Shown here: one piece after another, positions 10,464-21,078 of the stretch
How the letters are laid out: each line of letters opens with the position of its first letter
Numbering within the stretch: the stretch's first letter is position 1
NCBI GenBank assembly: GCA_020726325.1
Contig: DYST01000009.1
Span: forward strand, 1-32,089
Length of the DNA stretch: 32,089 nucleotides
Reading direction: 5' to 3'
Source: Thiomicrospira cyclica
GTDB lineage: Bacteria > Pseudomonadota > Gammaproteobacteria > Thiomicrospirales > Thiomicrospiraceae
Position numbers and translations under genes: made by a program
The notes under the pieces: generated by a model
Told to the model about the DNA's origin: nothing
Databases searched by the model: none
What the model saw: only the letters and a program-made list of their open reading frames with translations

Positions 10464-11354
10464 TTATTTGCCTTGCATCGCAGCAGCAGTAGCAGCAACT
10501 TCAGCAGCAAAGTCCGTTACTTCTTTAACAATACCTTCACCCACTTCTAAACGGATAAAGTTATTAACAACTGCATTTTGCGTTTTTAATAACTGAGCAA
10601 CCGTTTGATCTGGATTCTTAACGAAAGGCTGGCTTAATAACGTCACATCTTCCATGAACTTACGGATTGCACCTTCAACCATTTTCTCAACGATGTTAGC
10701 TGGCTTGCCGCTTTCATCCGCTTTAGCCTGAGCAATAGCGCGTTCACGTTCGATTGTTTCCACATCAACACCAGACGCATCAACAGCCAATGGCTTGCTT
10801 GCAGCAACGTGCATCGCTAAATCTTTACCAAGCTCTTCTGTACCAGCATCTAAGTTAACAACCACACCGATTTTATCACCATGACGGTAAGTACCAATTG
10901 CACCTGTTGATTCGACCAATTCAAAACGGCGAATACTCATGTTTTCACCGATTTTTGAAATCAAGGCACGACGACGTTCGTCAACAACAGTACCATCAGC
11001 CAACTGAGCAGCCATTAGGTCTTCCATTGAAGCTGGATTGCTATCTAATACAGCCTGAGCAACACCCATTGCAAACTCATTAAATTCTGGGCTTTTGCCA
11101 ACAAAGTCTGTTTCACAGTTCGCTTCTACGATTGCCGCGCGTTTTTTGTCATCAGAAATAACAATCGCAATTGTGCCTTCTGCTGCTGTACGACCCGCTT
11201 TTTTATCAGCCTTAGCCATACCTTTAACACGCAATAAATCAATCGCTTTTTCTAGGTCACCAGCTGTTTCAACTAATGCACCTTTACACTCCATCATGCC
11301 CGCACCAGTGCGTTCACGTAATTCTTTCACCATACCTGCTGTAATTGCTGACAT
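10464..11354 (-). CDS. tsf: Elongation factor Ts
   Basis: MSAITAGMVKELRERTGAGMMECKGAL. The listed ORF begins at 11378, but the ATG at 11354 has an AAGGAAG ribosome-binding site and matches the usual N-terminus. Confidence 0.96.
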   Translation of the reverse strand: MSAITAGMVKELRERTGAGMMECKGALVETAGDLEKAIDLLRVKGMAKADKKAGRTAAEGTIAIVISDDKKRAAIVEANCETDFVGKSPEFNEFAMGVAQAVLDSNPASMEDLMAAQLADGTVVDERRRALISKIGENMSIRRFELVESTGAIGTYRHGDKIGVVVNLDAGTEELGKDLAMHVAASKPLAVDASGVDVETIERERAIAQAKADESGKPANIVEKMVEGAIRKFMEDVTLLSQPFVKNPDQTVAQLLKTQNAVVNNFIRLEVGEGIVKEVTDFAAEVAATAAAMQGK

Positions 11355-11435
11355 TTTAACTTCCTTGTTACATAACAAAAATTCAATTTTGGAAAACCCA
11401 AAATCATATTACGCTTTAATTTTGAATTTTATATG

Positions 11436-11460
11436 AAAAAAGGGGGCAACTCGCCCCCTT
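11436..11460 (-). terminator. Rho-independent terminator/attenuator in the rpsB-tsf intergenic region
   Basis: Minus strand reads AAGGGGGC-GAGTT-GCCCCCTT followed by a T-run; it lies between the rpsB stop (11477) and the tsf start (11354). Confidence 0.85.
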
Positions 11461-11476
11461 AATCAGAAAAGGCTAC

Positions 11477-12220
11477 TTATACAGCAACCGCTTCTGTTGT
11501 TGTTTCAATAAATTCATCTTCAACAGCACCTGTTGTGATGCTTGCTTTCGCTTCTAATACCGTATCTGCTGCTGACTCTAGGTATAACTTCAATGCACGA
11601 ACCGCATCGTCATTACCAGGAATCACATAATCAACTAATGATGGATCACTATTGGTATCAACAACACCAATAACAGGGATGCCAAGCTTTTTAGCTTCTA
11701 GAATCGCATTGTGCTCAACACCAGTATCGATCACAAAAATGGCATCAGGCATTTGACGCATATCTTTGATACCGCCTAAAGAACGCTCTAAACGCTCCAA
11801 TTCACGCGCTTGCATTAAGGCTTCTTTCTTTGTCAAACGCTCGATTGTGCCATCTTGAACCATTGTTTCAAGTTCACGTAGACGACGAATAGACTGCTTA
11901 ACCGTTTTGAAGTTCGTCAACATACCGCCTAACCAACGGTGATTGACGAATGGCATGCCACAACGACGCGCTTGTTCAGCAACAACTTCTGCCGCTGCGC
12001 GTTTCGTACCAACAAACAACACCGTGCCACGACCAGCAACGATTTTGCTGATTGCATTTAGGGCATCATGGAACATTGGTAATGTCTGTTCTAAGTTAAC
12101 GATATGAATTTTGTTACGTGCGCCATAGATATACTGACCCATTTTAGGGTTCCAGTAACGTGTTTGGTGACCGAAATGAACGCCTGCTTCGAGCAGTTGG
12201 CGCATAGATACTTTAGCCAT
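11477..12220 (-). CDS. rpsB: 30S ribosomal protein S2
   Basis: [27 protein letters not shown]...[14 protein letters not shown]...[12 protein letters not shown]. Confidence 0.98.
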   Translation of the reverse strand: MAKVSMRQLLEAGVHFGHQTRYWNPKMGQYIYGARNKIHIVNLEQTLPMFHDALNAISKIVAGRGTVLFVGTKRAAAEVVAEQARRCGMPFVNHRWLGGMLTNFKTVKQSIRRLRELETMVQDGTIERLTKKEALMQARELERLERSLGGIKDMRQMPDAIFVIDTGVEHNAILEAKKLGIPVIGVVDTNSDPSLVDYVIPGNDDAVRALKLYLESAADTVLEAKASITTGAVEDEFIETTTEAVAV

Positions 12221-12528
12221 GAAATTTTCCTTTTCATATTAGAAAACAGGACAAAAGTGACGATAAGTTGATGATAACAAGGCGAAAGTGCTCGCAAAAA
12301 AGAAAGGTTACACAGAGTAACTGCTTTTTTAAGAACGCTTTTAACACAGTTAGCGCAACTAAGCGGTGCTTTTAGCTGTTTTCTTGGGTTTTGCCTCTAT
12401 ATTTCCCGTAGTGTCAAGCCTTACGGCCACCCGACAGACGGTGACGAAATATATGTGGAGTGGTAAAATAATCCCTTTCGGGAATTCAAGCCCGCATTTA
12501 TACCCGATTTTGAGGAATTTCACAAGCC

Positions 12529-13317
12529 ATGTCTGATAATAACGCTGATAAAGTCATCATTAAAACCCCTGAACAGCTCGCTGGTATGCGTATTGCAGGA
12601 AAATGTGCCGCCGACGTTCTGATGATGCTCAGCGAGCACGTTCGTGTTGGCGTAACGACCGATACGCTCGATAAACTGGCTTACGATTATATCGTTAACG
12701 AACAAAAAGCAATTCCCGCCTGTTTGAATTATAAAGGTTTTCCGCGCTCAATCTGCACCAGTATTAATCATCAAGTTTGTCATGGCATTCCTGGTAGTAA
12801 AAAACTTAGCGACGGCGACATTGTCAACATCGACGTGACGGTCATCAAAAATGGTTACTTTGGCGATACCAGCATGATGTTTGAAATCGGTAAACCAACC
12901 ATTCGCGGCAGCCGTATTTGCCGTATCGCGCATGAATGTTTGTGGATTGGTATAGACCAAGTTAAGCCTGGTGCAACGTTAGGCGACATTGGTTATGCCA
13001 TCGAACAGCATGCCAAGAACAATCATTGCTCTGTGGTACAAGAATACTGCGGACATGGCGTAGGGCTTGAGTTTCATGAAGAGCCGCATGTCATGCACTA
13101 TGGTAAAAAAGGCGAGGGTTTAGTGCTCGCACCAGGCATGACTTTTACCATCGAGCCAATGATTAACTTAGGCAAAAAAGAGATTAAAATACTACCAGAT
13201 GGCTGGACAGTGGTCACTAAAGACCGTGCGCTTTCGGCGCAATGGGAGCATACGCTTGCAATAACAGAAACAGGGGTTGAGATTTTGACATTACGCCCGA
13301 ACGAAGCTCGACCATGA
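12529..13317 (+). CDS. map: Type I methionine aminopeptidase
   Basis: IKTPEQLAGMRIAGK...GFPRSICTSINHQVCHGIP...YCGHGVGLEFHEEPHVMHYG...FTIEPMI. Confidence 0.97.
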   Translation: MSDNNADKVIIKTPEQLAGMRIAGKCAADVLMMLSEHVRVGVTTDTLDKLAYDYIVNEQKAIPACLNYKGFPRSICTSINHQVCHGIPGSKKLSDGDIVNIDVTVIKNGYFGDTSMMFEIGKPTIRGSRICRIAHECLWIGIDQVKPGATLGDIGYAIEQHAKNNHCSVVQEYCGHGVGLEFHEEPHVMHYGKKGEGLVLAPGMTFTIEPMINLGKKEIKILPDGWTVVTKDRALSAQWEHTLAITETGVEILTLRPNEARP

Positions 13318-15905
13318 GTCTCGTTGATACCCGACCACTGCTTGTCAAAGCGTTACAAAACCCCAAAGAAGCCGTAACTGTTGGCAGAGGATTGTTGGCG
13401 AATCTAACGACTCAACAATGGGAGCGTTTTTTAACACACGCCCCCATTCAACACCTGATTAGCGAACGCACGAACTTTGTTGATCAGTTACTGCGCCGTG
13501 TATGGAAACATCATATCGCTAAGGAATCTGCCCTTAGTCTGGTGGCAGTCGGTGGTTATGGTCGTGGTGAATTGCATCCTTATTCAGACATTGACATTCT
13601 CATTCTTGCACCAACGCATGACCTGCCCGAAGATGAAGCCAAAGCGGTCGAAGGTTTTATTACCTATTTATGGGATATTGGGCTGCAAGTTGGTCATGCC
13701 ATTCGCACCTTAGAAGATTGTTTTCATATTGGCAAAGACGATGTTTCCACCGCCACTAACTATATTGAATCACGTTGGTTAGTTGGTAATTACGAGGCAT
13801 TTGATGACTTACGTCGTCTCCTGAAACAGGCTGATTTTTGGCCAAGTGTCGATTTCTTTTTAGCCAAAGTACAAGAACAAACGCAACGCCACAGTAAAGC
13901 ACAGGATGCCTTAGCTCAACTCGAGCCGAACATTAAGGAAAGTCCTGGTGGTATGCGCGATATTCATACCATTGCTTGGGTTGCTAAACGTCATTTTGGT
14001 GCGAGCAGTCTGCAACAGCTTGTGAGTGTGGGGTTTTTGACAGTTGATGAGTATAACGCCCTTGAACGTGCGACGCGCTTTCATTGGCGCGTCCGTTTTG
14101 TCTTGCATAGCCTTAAAAAACGCAAGGAAGAGCGATTACTATTCGAACATCAAAAACAGGTAGCAGAAGCACTGGGCTATAAAGACACAACAGGCAAGCT
14201 AGCGGTTGAAGTTTTTATGCAAGACTACTATCGTAATGCACGGATTATTCGCAACCTAAATACCTTATTACTACAGCATTTTCGTGAACACCTCCTTGCG
14301 CCGACAGAAACTAAAACACTGGTGCTTGATGATGATTTTAGTGTTGTTGATGGTTATTTGAGCATCACGAGTGAACAAGTATTCATTCACACGCCACTAA
14401 ATTTACTGAAATTGTTTTATCTTTTTGGTGTTGGACAATATGATGGCATCCGTGCGACAACGCAGCGTTTGCTACAAAATTATGCTCATTTAATTAATGA
14501 GCCTTTTTGCCAACAAGCGCAAACATGGCAACTACTCAGAACCATGCTCAGCGCACCTAAAGGGGTGACAAAATTACTCTATGCCATGCATAACCAAGGG
14601 ATTTTGGGTCGCCTTTTTCCTTTATTTCATCGCATTACAGGATTAATGCAATTTGATCTTTTTCATGCTTATACCGTCGATGAACATACGCTAATGGTAG
14701 TGCGCAATCTACGCCAATTTATCGTTCATGACCCTGCAACACAACAACAGTTTCCACTTGCTTGTGAATTGGCACAGGAGATTACACAGCCTGATATTTT
14801 ACTATTGGCTGGTTTCTTTCATGATATTGCTAAAGGGCGTGGCGGTAAACACGAGCTATTAGGGGCAGAAGATGCCCTTGCTTTCGCTCAACAAGCAGCA
14901 TTAAACGAACAAGAGGGCGAACTGCTCAGCTGGTTAGTGCGTGCGCACTTAATCATGTCTCATACAGCACAAAAGCAAGACATATCGGATCCTGATGTGA
15001 TTGCACAATTTAGTCAAACGGTTGATACATTAGAAAAATTACGTTACCTCTATCTGCTCACTGTTGCTGATATTTGTGCCACCTCACCTGTCGGTTGGAA
15101 TGGCTGGAAAGATAACTTGCTTGCCCATTTATACAAACAAACGCGCAACCATCTACAGCATCAAACACAAGAAAATAATCGTAGTCAGGTATTGGCTTCG
15201 GTCGCACTAGAAAGTCAGGCAAAAATTGAAGCGATATGGCAGAGTTTAGAGCAATCTCATTACTATCAAAAGCAGCAAATTGAAGACCTGATGCGTCATG
15301 CTCAACTCTTTACGCAAAATAAACTACCTTATAGCTTACTCGCATCAACCTCTGCTAAAGATGTCTGTAGCCTAACACTCTATACCGATAACCGCGCTGA
15401 TATTTGGCTCAAAACAACGGCTGCTTGTGAAGCAATGCGTCTTAATATTTTAGAGGCGCGCGTTTATACTGCTGATAACGCACGTTTGCTCATTGATTTA
15501 AAGTTTTTACACCCAGCACATTGGTCGGACAAAGAACGTCTCGGCTGGCTCGAAAACTTACGACAAACACTGGCATCAACTGAGGCTTACACAGCCAATG
15601 TCACGCACTTACCCTTACCAAATCGACAAAAGCATTTCAGCGTACCGACACAAATCGCACTCAATCAAAGCAAAAATGCACAACACACCGAGCTACACTT
15701 GAGTACACGCGACAAATCGGGGCTACTGTTTCAATGTGCGCAAATTTTTTACCAGCATAAATTGTCACTGCTTGCTGCCAAAATCAGCACCGAAGGGATT
15801 CGTGCCGATGATACCTTTTTATTGCTCAATGACCAAGCACACCCGATTGAGACAACACATTATGAGCGTATTAAAGCTGACTTACTGCAGGCATTAAATG
15901 GCTAA
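13314..15905 (+). CDS. glnD: [Protein-PII] uridylyltransferase / UMP-removing enzyme GlnD
   Basis: 863 aa; nucleotidyltransferase motif GGYGRGELHPYSDIDILIL, HD motif FFHDIAKGRGGKH, C-terminal ACT region. ATGA overlap with map. Confidence 0.97.
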   Translation: MSLVDTRPLLVKALQNPKEAVTVGRGLLANLTTQQWERFLTHAPIQHLISERTNFVDQLLRRVWKHHIAKESALSLVAVGGYGRGELHPYSDIDILILAPTHDLPEDEAKAVEGFITYLWDIGLQVGHAIRTLEDCFHIGKDDVSTATNYIESRWLVGNYEAFDDLRRLLKQADFWPSVDFFLAKVQEQTQRHSKAQDALAQLEPNIKESPGGMRDIHTIAWVAKRHFGASSLQQLVSVGFLTVDEYNALERATRFHWRVRFVLHSLKKRKEERLLFEHQKQVAEALGYKDTTGKLAVEVFMQDYYRNARIIRNLNTLLLQHFREHLLAPTETKTLVLDDDFSVVDGYLSITSEQVFIHTPLNLLKLFYLFGVGQYDGIRATTQRLLQNYAHLINEPFCQQAQTWQLLRTMLSAPKGVTKLLYAMHNQGILGRLFPLFHRITGLMQFDLFHAYTVDEHTLMVVRNLRQFIVHDPATQQQFPLACELAQEITQPDILLLAGFFHDIAKGRGGKHELLGAEDALAFAQQAALNEQEGELLSWLVRAHLIMSHTAQKQDISDPDVIAQFSQTVDTLEKLRYLYLLTVADICATSPVGWNGWKDNLLAHLYKQTRNHLQHQTQENNRSQVLASVALESQAKIEAIWQSLEQSHYYQKQQIEDLMRHAQLFTQNKLPYSLLASTSAKDVCSLTLYTDNRADIWLKTTAACEAMRLNILEARVYTADNARLLIDLKFLHPAHWSDKERLGWLENLRQTLASTEAYTANVTHLPLPNRQKHFSVPTQIALNQSKNAQHTELHLSTRDKSGLLFQCAQIFYQHKLSLLAAKISTEGIRADDTFLLLNDQAHPIETTHYERIKADLLQALNG

Positions 15906-17283
15906 AAAACCCGAAAAAACCACTTTTTACTGCACGGATTGCGGTACAGAACACAGTCGTTGGGCAGGACAATGCAGTGCTTGCGGTGCATGGAATACGC
16001 TTAAAGAGTGGACTCAGCCTAAAATAAGTACGAGCAACACGAATGGCAAGGTCAGTGGTTATACAGGCACAAAATCGACTGTCATTAAGTTAGCGGAAGT
16101 GTCCTTATCAGAGTCACCACGTTGGCAGACAGGGTTAGCAGAGTTTGATCGTGTGCTCGGTGGTGGTTTGGTTCCTGGTTCGGTAGTGCTGATTGGCGGT
16201 GATCCTGGCATTGGCAAATCATCCATTTTGCTGCAAGTACAGACCTATTTAGCACAACAAAACTTAGCGACACTCTATGTTTCGGGCGAAGAATCGTTAC
16301 AACAAATCGCTTTACGCGCAAAACGGATGCAACTCCCCGCTGACAATCTCAGTCTATTAGCTGAAACCGATATGGATACGATCCTAGCCGTTGCGGCACA
16401 AACACAACCGCAAGTGATGGTTATTGACTCTATTCAAACCATGCAGCTTGACAGCATTGCTTCGGCAGCAGGCAGTGTGGTGCAAGTCCGTGAGACAGCA
16501 GCCGTATTAACGCGTTTTGCTAAGCAGACAGGAACTGCGGTCTTTTTGGTCGGTCATGTTACCAAAAGTGGTGAAGTAGCTGGGCCGCGCGTGTTAGAGC
16601 ATATTGTCGATGCCGTTATTTTTATTGAAGGACAGGATAGTCGTTACCGCTTGATGCGTGCCTTAAAAAATCGCTTTGGTGCAGTCAACGAAATTGGTTT
16701 TTTTGCCATGACCGATAAGGGCATGAAAGAAATCAAAAATCCCTCGGCAATTTTCCTCAATCGTGATCGGCAACAGCCAACACCAGGTACAGTCGTATTA
16801 GGACTATGGGAGGGAACGCGCCCCTTATTGGTTGAGTTACAGGCTTTGGTTGACCACAATGGTTATGGTGCGCCTCGTCGCGTTGCCGTGGGCTTAGATG
16901 GCAATCGGCTGACGTTATTATTAGCTGTTTTGCACCGTCACGGTGGTATTCAGGCGGGCGACCAAGATGTCTATGTCAATGTCGTTGGCGGGGTAAAAGT
17001 CGTTGAAACCAGTGCTGATTTGCCATTAATGTTGGCAATTGTCTCGAGTTTACGCAACAGAGCCTTACCGAATGATTTATTGGCATTTGGTGAGGTAGGA
17101 CTATCGGGCGAGGTTCGCCCCGTACAAAATGGACAAGAGCGCTTGCAAGAAGCCGTTAAGCACGGCTTTACACGCGCGATTGTATCGGTCAGTAATGTCC
17201 CTAAAACCCCAATCGCTGGCTTGGAAGTCATTGCCGTTGCCACCGTCGAAGCAGCGTTAACTGCTTTGTCGGAGCTATCGTGA
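15898..17283 (+). CDS. radA: DNA repair protein RadA
   Basis: C4 zinc finger CTDCGTEHSRWAGQCSACGAW, Walker A GGDPGIGKS, KNRFG motif, Lon-like C-terminal domain. Overlaps the glnD stop by 8 bp. Confidence 0.97.
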   Translation: MAKKPEKTTFYCTDCGTEHSRWAGQCSACGAWNTLKEWTQPKISTSNTNGKVSGYTGTKSTVIKLAEVSLSESPRWQTGLAEFDRVLGGGLVPGSVVLIGGDPGIGKSSILLQVQTYLAQQNLATLYVSGEESLQQIALRAKRMQLPADNLSLLAETDMDTILAVAAQTQPQVMVIDSIQTMQLDSIASAAGSVVQVRETAAVLTRFAKQTGTAVFLVGHVTKSGEVAGPRVLEHIVDAVIFIEGQDSRYRLMRALKNRFGAVNEIGFFAMTDKGMKEIKNPSAIFLNRDRQQPTPGTVVLGLWEGTRPLLVELQALVDHNGYGAPRRVAVGLDGNRLTLLLAVLHRHGGIQAGDQDVYVNVVGGVKVVETSADLPLMLAIVSSLRNRALPNDLLAFGEVGLSGEVRPVQNGQERLQEAVKHGFTRAIVSVSNVPKTPIAGLEVIAVATVEAALTALSELS

Positions 17284-17307
17284 AAGCCGAACAAAATCAC
17301 ATAAAAA

Positions 17308-17336
17308 TTGAATCCAATCTAGGCAACACCTATAAT
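17308..17336 (+). promoter_or_regulatory. Sigma-70-like promoter for yciB-yciI
   Basis: TTGAAT-N17-TATAAT just upstream of the GTG start at 17368, which is preceded by AAGGA. Confidence 0.7.
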
Positions 17337-17367
17337 CATCTTTCTTCAAATTACAAGGATAACGACT

Positions 17368-17952
17368 GTGAAAGCGTTTCTCGATTTTATTCCCATTCTT
17401 CTCTTTTTTATTGCCTATAAGCAATATGATATTTACGTTGCAACAGCAGTAGTCATTGTCGCCTCTATTTTACAAGCGGCTTTTGTTTATATGACTGAAA
17501 AACGTATTCCAGCGATGTTACTTGCCAGTACCGCGCTCATTGTATTAATGGGTGGTGCTACCCTACTGCTACAAGATGAGCTGTTTATTAAATGGAAACC
17601 AACGTTAATTAACTGGCTGTTCGCGCTTGTCTTTATTGGTAGTTTGTATATTGGTCAAAAACCGCTATTAACGCGCATGATGGGCGATCACTTCCCCAAC
17701 TTACCACTGCCAATGTGGCAACGCATGAGTTGGATATGGGCAACCTTTTTTACCGCTGTCGGCATCATCAATCTTTGGGTTGCTTACAACTTTGATACCG
17801 ATACGTGGGTGAACTTTAAGCTCGTTGGTTTGTTAGGACTAACGCTGGTATTTATTATTGCGCAATCTTTTTATATGATGCATCTGAACAATCAATATCC
17901 TGACCCCATCACAGAAAACAACGAACAAGACAAGCCCAAGGAAACGATTTAA
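17368..17952 (+). CDS. yciB: YciB/septation protein A family inner membrane protein
   Basis: Polytopic [33 protein letters not shown]..., [25 protein letters not shown] start. Confidence 0.93.
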   Translation: MKAFLDFIPILLFFIAYKQYDIYVATAVVIVASILQAAFVYMTEKRIPAMLLASTALIVLMGGATLLLQDELFIKWKPTLINWLFALVFIGSLYIGQKPLLTRMMGDHFPNLPLPMWQRMSWIWATFFTAVGIINLWVAYNFDTDTWVNFKLVGLLGLTLVFIIAQSFYMMHLNNQYPDPITENNEQDKPKETI

Positions 17953-18248
17953 TGCTATACACAATTATTGGCACAGACACAGCTCACTCATTAGAAAAGC
18001 GCAAAGCAGCACGCCCTGAGCATGTTGCTCGCCTACAAGTTTTACGTGATGCGGGACGATTAATCATCGCTGGACCTTTTCCAGCTGTTGATAACGAAGA
18101 CCCGAGTGAAGCTGGTTTTACAGGCAGTTTAATTGTTGCTGAATTTGACTCTTTGACAGCAGCACAAGCATGGGCTGATAGCGATCCCTATTTAGCGGCT
18201 GGTGTTTATGCTCAAGTTCAGGTGATGCCATTTAAGCAGGTTTTTTAA
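17952..18248 (+). CDS. YciI family protein
   Basis: [25 protein letters not shown]...[22 protein letters not shown] overlap with yciB. Confidence 0.92.
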   Translation: MLYTIIGTDTAHSLEKRKAARPEHVARLQVLRDAGRLIIAGPFPAVDNEDPSEAGFTGSLIVAEFDSLTAAQAWADSDPYLAAGVYAQVQVMPFKQVF

Positions 18249-18250
18249 GC

Positions 18251-18736
18251 ATGCTTATTTTAGCAACTGGTGGCACTTTTGATAAAGACTATGCACTCGA
18301 TGGTAATCTGGGCTTTCATGGCTCAGTATTACCTAAGCTGATTGGGCAGGCACGCTTAACCTGCGCACATGAACTGAATATTCTAATGCAAAAAGATAGC
18401 CTCGATATGACCATTACGGATCGCAGGGCAATACTCGAAGCCTGTCGGACAACAGCATCGACACAAATCATCATCATCCATGGCACAGATACAATGAGTG
18501 AAACAGCCACTTTTTTACAGCAGGCTAATTTAGAAAAAACCATCATTCTTACGGGTGCAATGCGTCCTTTTTCATTTGGTCATAGCGATGCTGCTTTTAA
18601 CTTTGGTTTCGCGCTCGCATTAGCACAAACGGCAGCGATCGGTGTTTATATTGCCATGCAAGGTGAGTGTTTTGCAGCTGGTAAGGTTGCTAAAAATAAA
18701 GATCGGGCGCAATTTATCCATCTTGGCAAAGATTAA
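18251..18736 (+). CDS. Short asparaginase-like protein (N-terminal asparaginase domain only, 161 aa)
   Basis: LILATGGTFDKDY and IIIIHGTDTMSETATFLQ match the two asparaginase catalytic threonine motifs. Confidence 0.82.
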   Translation: MLILATGGTFDKDYALDGNLGFHGSVLPKLIGQARLTCAHELNILMQKDSLDMTITDRRAILEACRTTASTQIIIIHGTDTMSETATFLQQANLEKTIILTGAMRPFSFGHSDAAFNFGFALALAQTAAIGVYIAMQGECFAAGKVAKNKDRAQFIHLGKD

Positions 18737-19003
18737 CGCAAAATAGAAATAAATACGCAACTAGCCATACTTTATCTTGGTTTGTTTGGGTCTTTGGCAG
18801 GCTTTTTGCTTTATTAGCAAGTATTAAAGGCCTTTTCGGCAACGATGAGTAGCTTTATGACCCTGCTAGCACCGAGTTTGGCGTTAATATGGGGAACGCT
18901 ACTGAATCATGAACCGATTACAGAGCATTTAATGATTGGTGCTTTGTTTATTTTAATGGGTTTAGCCGTATTTATTCTCATACCAGCCGAAAAAGCTAGG
19001 TAG
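18737..19003 (+). pseudogene. C-terminal remnant of an EamA/DMT-superfamily transporter
   Basis: Translation LYLGLFGSLAGFLLY*QVLKAFSATMSSFMTLLAPSLALIWGTLLNHEPITEHLMIGALFILMGLAVFILIPAEKAR*. It resembles the last third of EamA proteins, has an in-frame TAG at 18815-18817 and no N-terminal portion. Confidence 0.75.
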
Positions 19004-19024
19004 TACAACATTGGAGTTTTTTTC

Positions 19025-19921
19025 ATGTCAACCGATAAATTTGATACTGATGCCCTTGCTACTGAGGAAATGCTTAAAATGTTTGAAAACATGGAAAGTG
19101 ATGATCTAGAAACAGCAACTGCAGAAACAGAAAGTCTTGCTGCAGACTCAATTTCTTCTGCCATTATGGAACACGATGAAATTGATGGTATTGATTTAAT
19201 TCCAATCGAAATGGATCCAACCTATCCAGCAGAAGTAGAGCTTGGCTCTAATGAGTTACCAGAGGTAACGCAAGGGCTGAGTATGGATGCTGAAATTGTC
19301 GAAATGCCAGAACTTCATATTGCACCAAGTGTTCAAGAAGCGGGTGATGCTGCTGCGCATCCATTAACGGAAGAAATTGAGGTTATTTCTCATGATGATG
19401 AAGAAAACGTTAGTTTAAATAATGATATTGTACTACCTACTTTAGAAGATGTTATGCCTGAAGAAGTTATATCTGAAGAAGAACCTCAAATAGAAGCACC
19501 CGCACTAACAATTGCACCTGCAACAGCGGTAGCGACAACAACACCGCCCATAACAAGCAGTCAAAATCCGATTGCGAATCACCTGAATACCGTGGTTGAA
19601 AATGCCGTACAAGCCTTACAAGACTGGTTAATTCTGCGTCAACAAAGCGAAGAAAATGGTCCACAACAAGGATTAGCACAACTTGATGTTTTATTAGATA
19701 CGGTTACGCATCAACAACAGTATCTCGCAGAACAGTTAACACAAACACCAAAGCTCGATTTTTCTGGCATTGCCAATGAGTTAGGTGTTACGCTAAGTAC
19801 GCCACAAGCATTGGGTTGGACGCACGATCAATGGCGTGTTAAGGCACAAGAAGTGGCACACAAAACTGACGATATTGCCGCAATGAATGCGAAATTGCGT
19901 AAACAATTAGAACAGCTTTAA
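19025..19921 (+). CDS. Hypothetical acidic protein (298 aa)
   Basis: Long ORF with GGAG ribosome-binding site; strongly acidic N-terminal ~160 aa, Pro/Ala/Thr linker, then a Gln-rich helical C-terminus. Confidence 0.75.
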   Translation: MSTDKFDTDALATEEMLKMFENMESDDLETATAETESLAADSISSAIMEHDEIDGIDLIPIEMDPTYPAEVELGSNELPEVTQGLSMDAEIVEMPELHIAPSVQEAGDAAAHPLTEEIEVISHDDEENVSLNNDIVLPTLEDVMPEEVISEEEPQIEAPALTIAPATAVATTTPPITSSQNPIANHLNTVVENAVQALQDWLILRQQSEENGPQQGLAQLDVLLDTVTHQQQYLAEQLTQTPKLDFSGIANELGVTLSTPQALGWTHDQWRVKAQEVAHKTDDIAAMNAKLRKQLEQL

Positions 19922-19947
19922 GGTTAGCAAGAGGGGAGCATCGTGCT

Positions 19948-21060
19948 ATGATTAATAAAAGTTATCTCGATGAGCTAGATAGTCTACTGGATAAGCCAAG
20001 CGACAATAGCAATGTCATCGACATTCCCGCTGCTTCTCTACCTGAACCCAGTCATCAAACAACTGCTAGTGCCGCTGCTACAAACGCAATAAACATTGCT
20101 ACCGAAGCACGCGATACATGGGCAAGCATTATTGAAAGCACTGCCTTTTCTATGCAAGAAAGCGCGCGCGCAGCACAAGATGTCACTCAAAAAAATATTG
20201 AATTAGCTAAAAGCCAACACGATAATATTAAAGAACTTGTCGACGCAACGAGTGGGTGGAGACATGCTACGCGACAGGCGGTACAAGAAGTTGTTTCTGC
20301 TAAAAAGAATATCATTATTTTAACGGTTATTAGTGGGGTTATTGCCTTGGCAGGCTTTGGTACAACCATTGGTGTGATGTTACAAAGTCGTGCTGGTTTG
20401 GCAGCTATGTCTAATGCAGTATTAGAAAATGTCGATGAACATCAAACGGTTGTTAGTCGTACGCTAACACTCAAAATGGATGAAATGGCAGCAACCATTG
20501 AGCGTATGGAGGCCTCGATTAATCAAGTAGCGACAAAAGATGATGATAAAGTGGTCACTAAAGCAGCAAAACCCGCGCCAGAAAAAAAACCTGATGTGAC
20601 TGAAGTAGCACTAGAGCCACGTCCAGTCGTAGCTACTCATGTAACAAACGAAAAAGAAAATGTCCTCAATAAACAAATGAATGACACCCTCTCACAAGTG
20701 ACAGGTCAATTGGCACAATTAGAACAAAATTGGAAACAGTCAGACAGCACACTACAAAAACAATTGGCACAACTACCAAGTGCTGTTGATGAAAAAATAG
20801 CACCTCGCCTGCAAAAAATAGCAGTCAATGGTGCGAGCAATACGACCAACCATAACACAACAACTGCGCCGAATAGTAGCACAGTAGCAACATCACAAGA
20901 CAATAGAATTGTACTTGAACAACTCACACGCTTACGCCAAGACTTAGCGGAAATCAGACAACTACAAACCAGTTTGAAAGATCAGATTAACCAATTCAAT
21001 CAATCAAAAACACAAACCTATCAGTATCGCACTCCCGAACCTGAGCGTTATCCTCATTAA
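19948..21060 (+). CDS. Hypothetical single-TM coiled-coil protein (370 aa)
   Basis: Long ORF with GGGGAG ribosome-binding site; TM segment NIIILTVISGVIALAGFGTTIGVML flanked by long helical regions; basic, Gln-rich C-terminus. Confidence 0.78.
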   Translation: MINKSYLDELDSLLDKPSDNSNVIDIPAASLPEPSHQTTASAAATNAINIATEARDTWASIIESTAFSMQESARAAQDVTQKNIELAKSQHDNIKELVDATSGWRHATRQAVQEVVSAKKNIIILTVISGVIALAGFGTTIGVMLQSRAGLAAMSNAVLENVDEHQTVVSRTLTLKMDEMAATIERMEASINQVATKDDDKVVTKAAKPAPEKKPDVTEVALEPRPVVATHVTNEKENVLNKQMNDTLSQVTGQLAQLEQNWKQSDSTLQKQLAQLPSAVDEKIAPRLQKIAVNGASNTTNHNTTTAPNSSTVATSQDNRIVLEQLTRLRQDLAEIRQLQTSLKDQINQFNQSKTQTYQYRTPEPERYPH

Positions 21061-21078
21061 TGCACAACGAACAAGGAA

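Noticed and set aside
16971-17300. 109-aa minus-strand ORF antisense to the radA C-terminus
   Set aside because: radA is intact on the opposite strand, and the peptide has low-complexity shadow-ORF composition.
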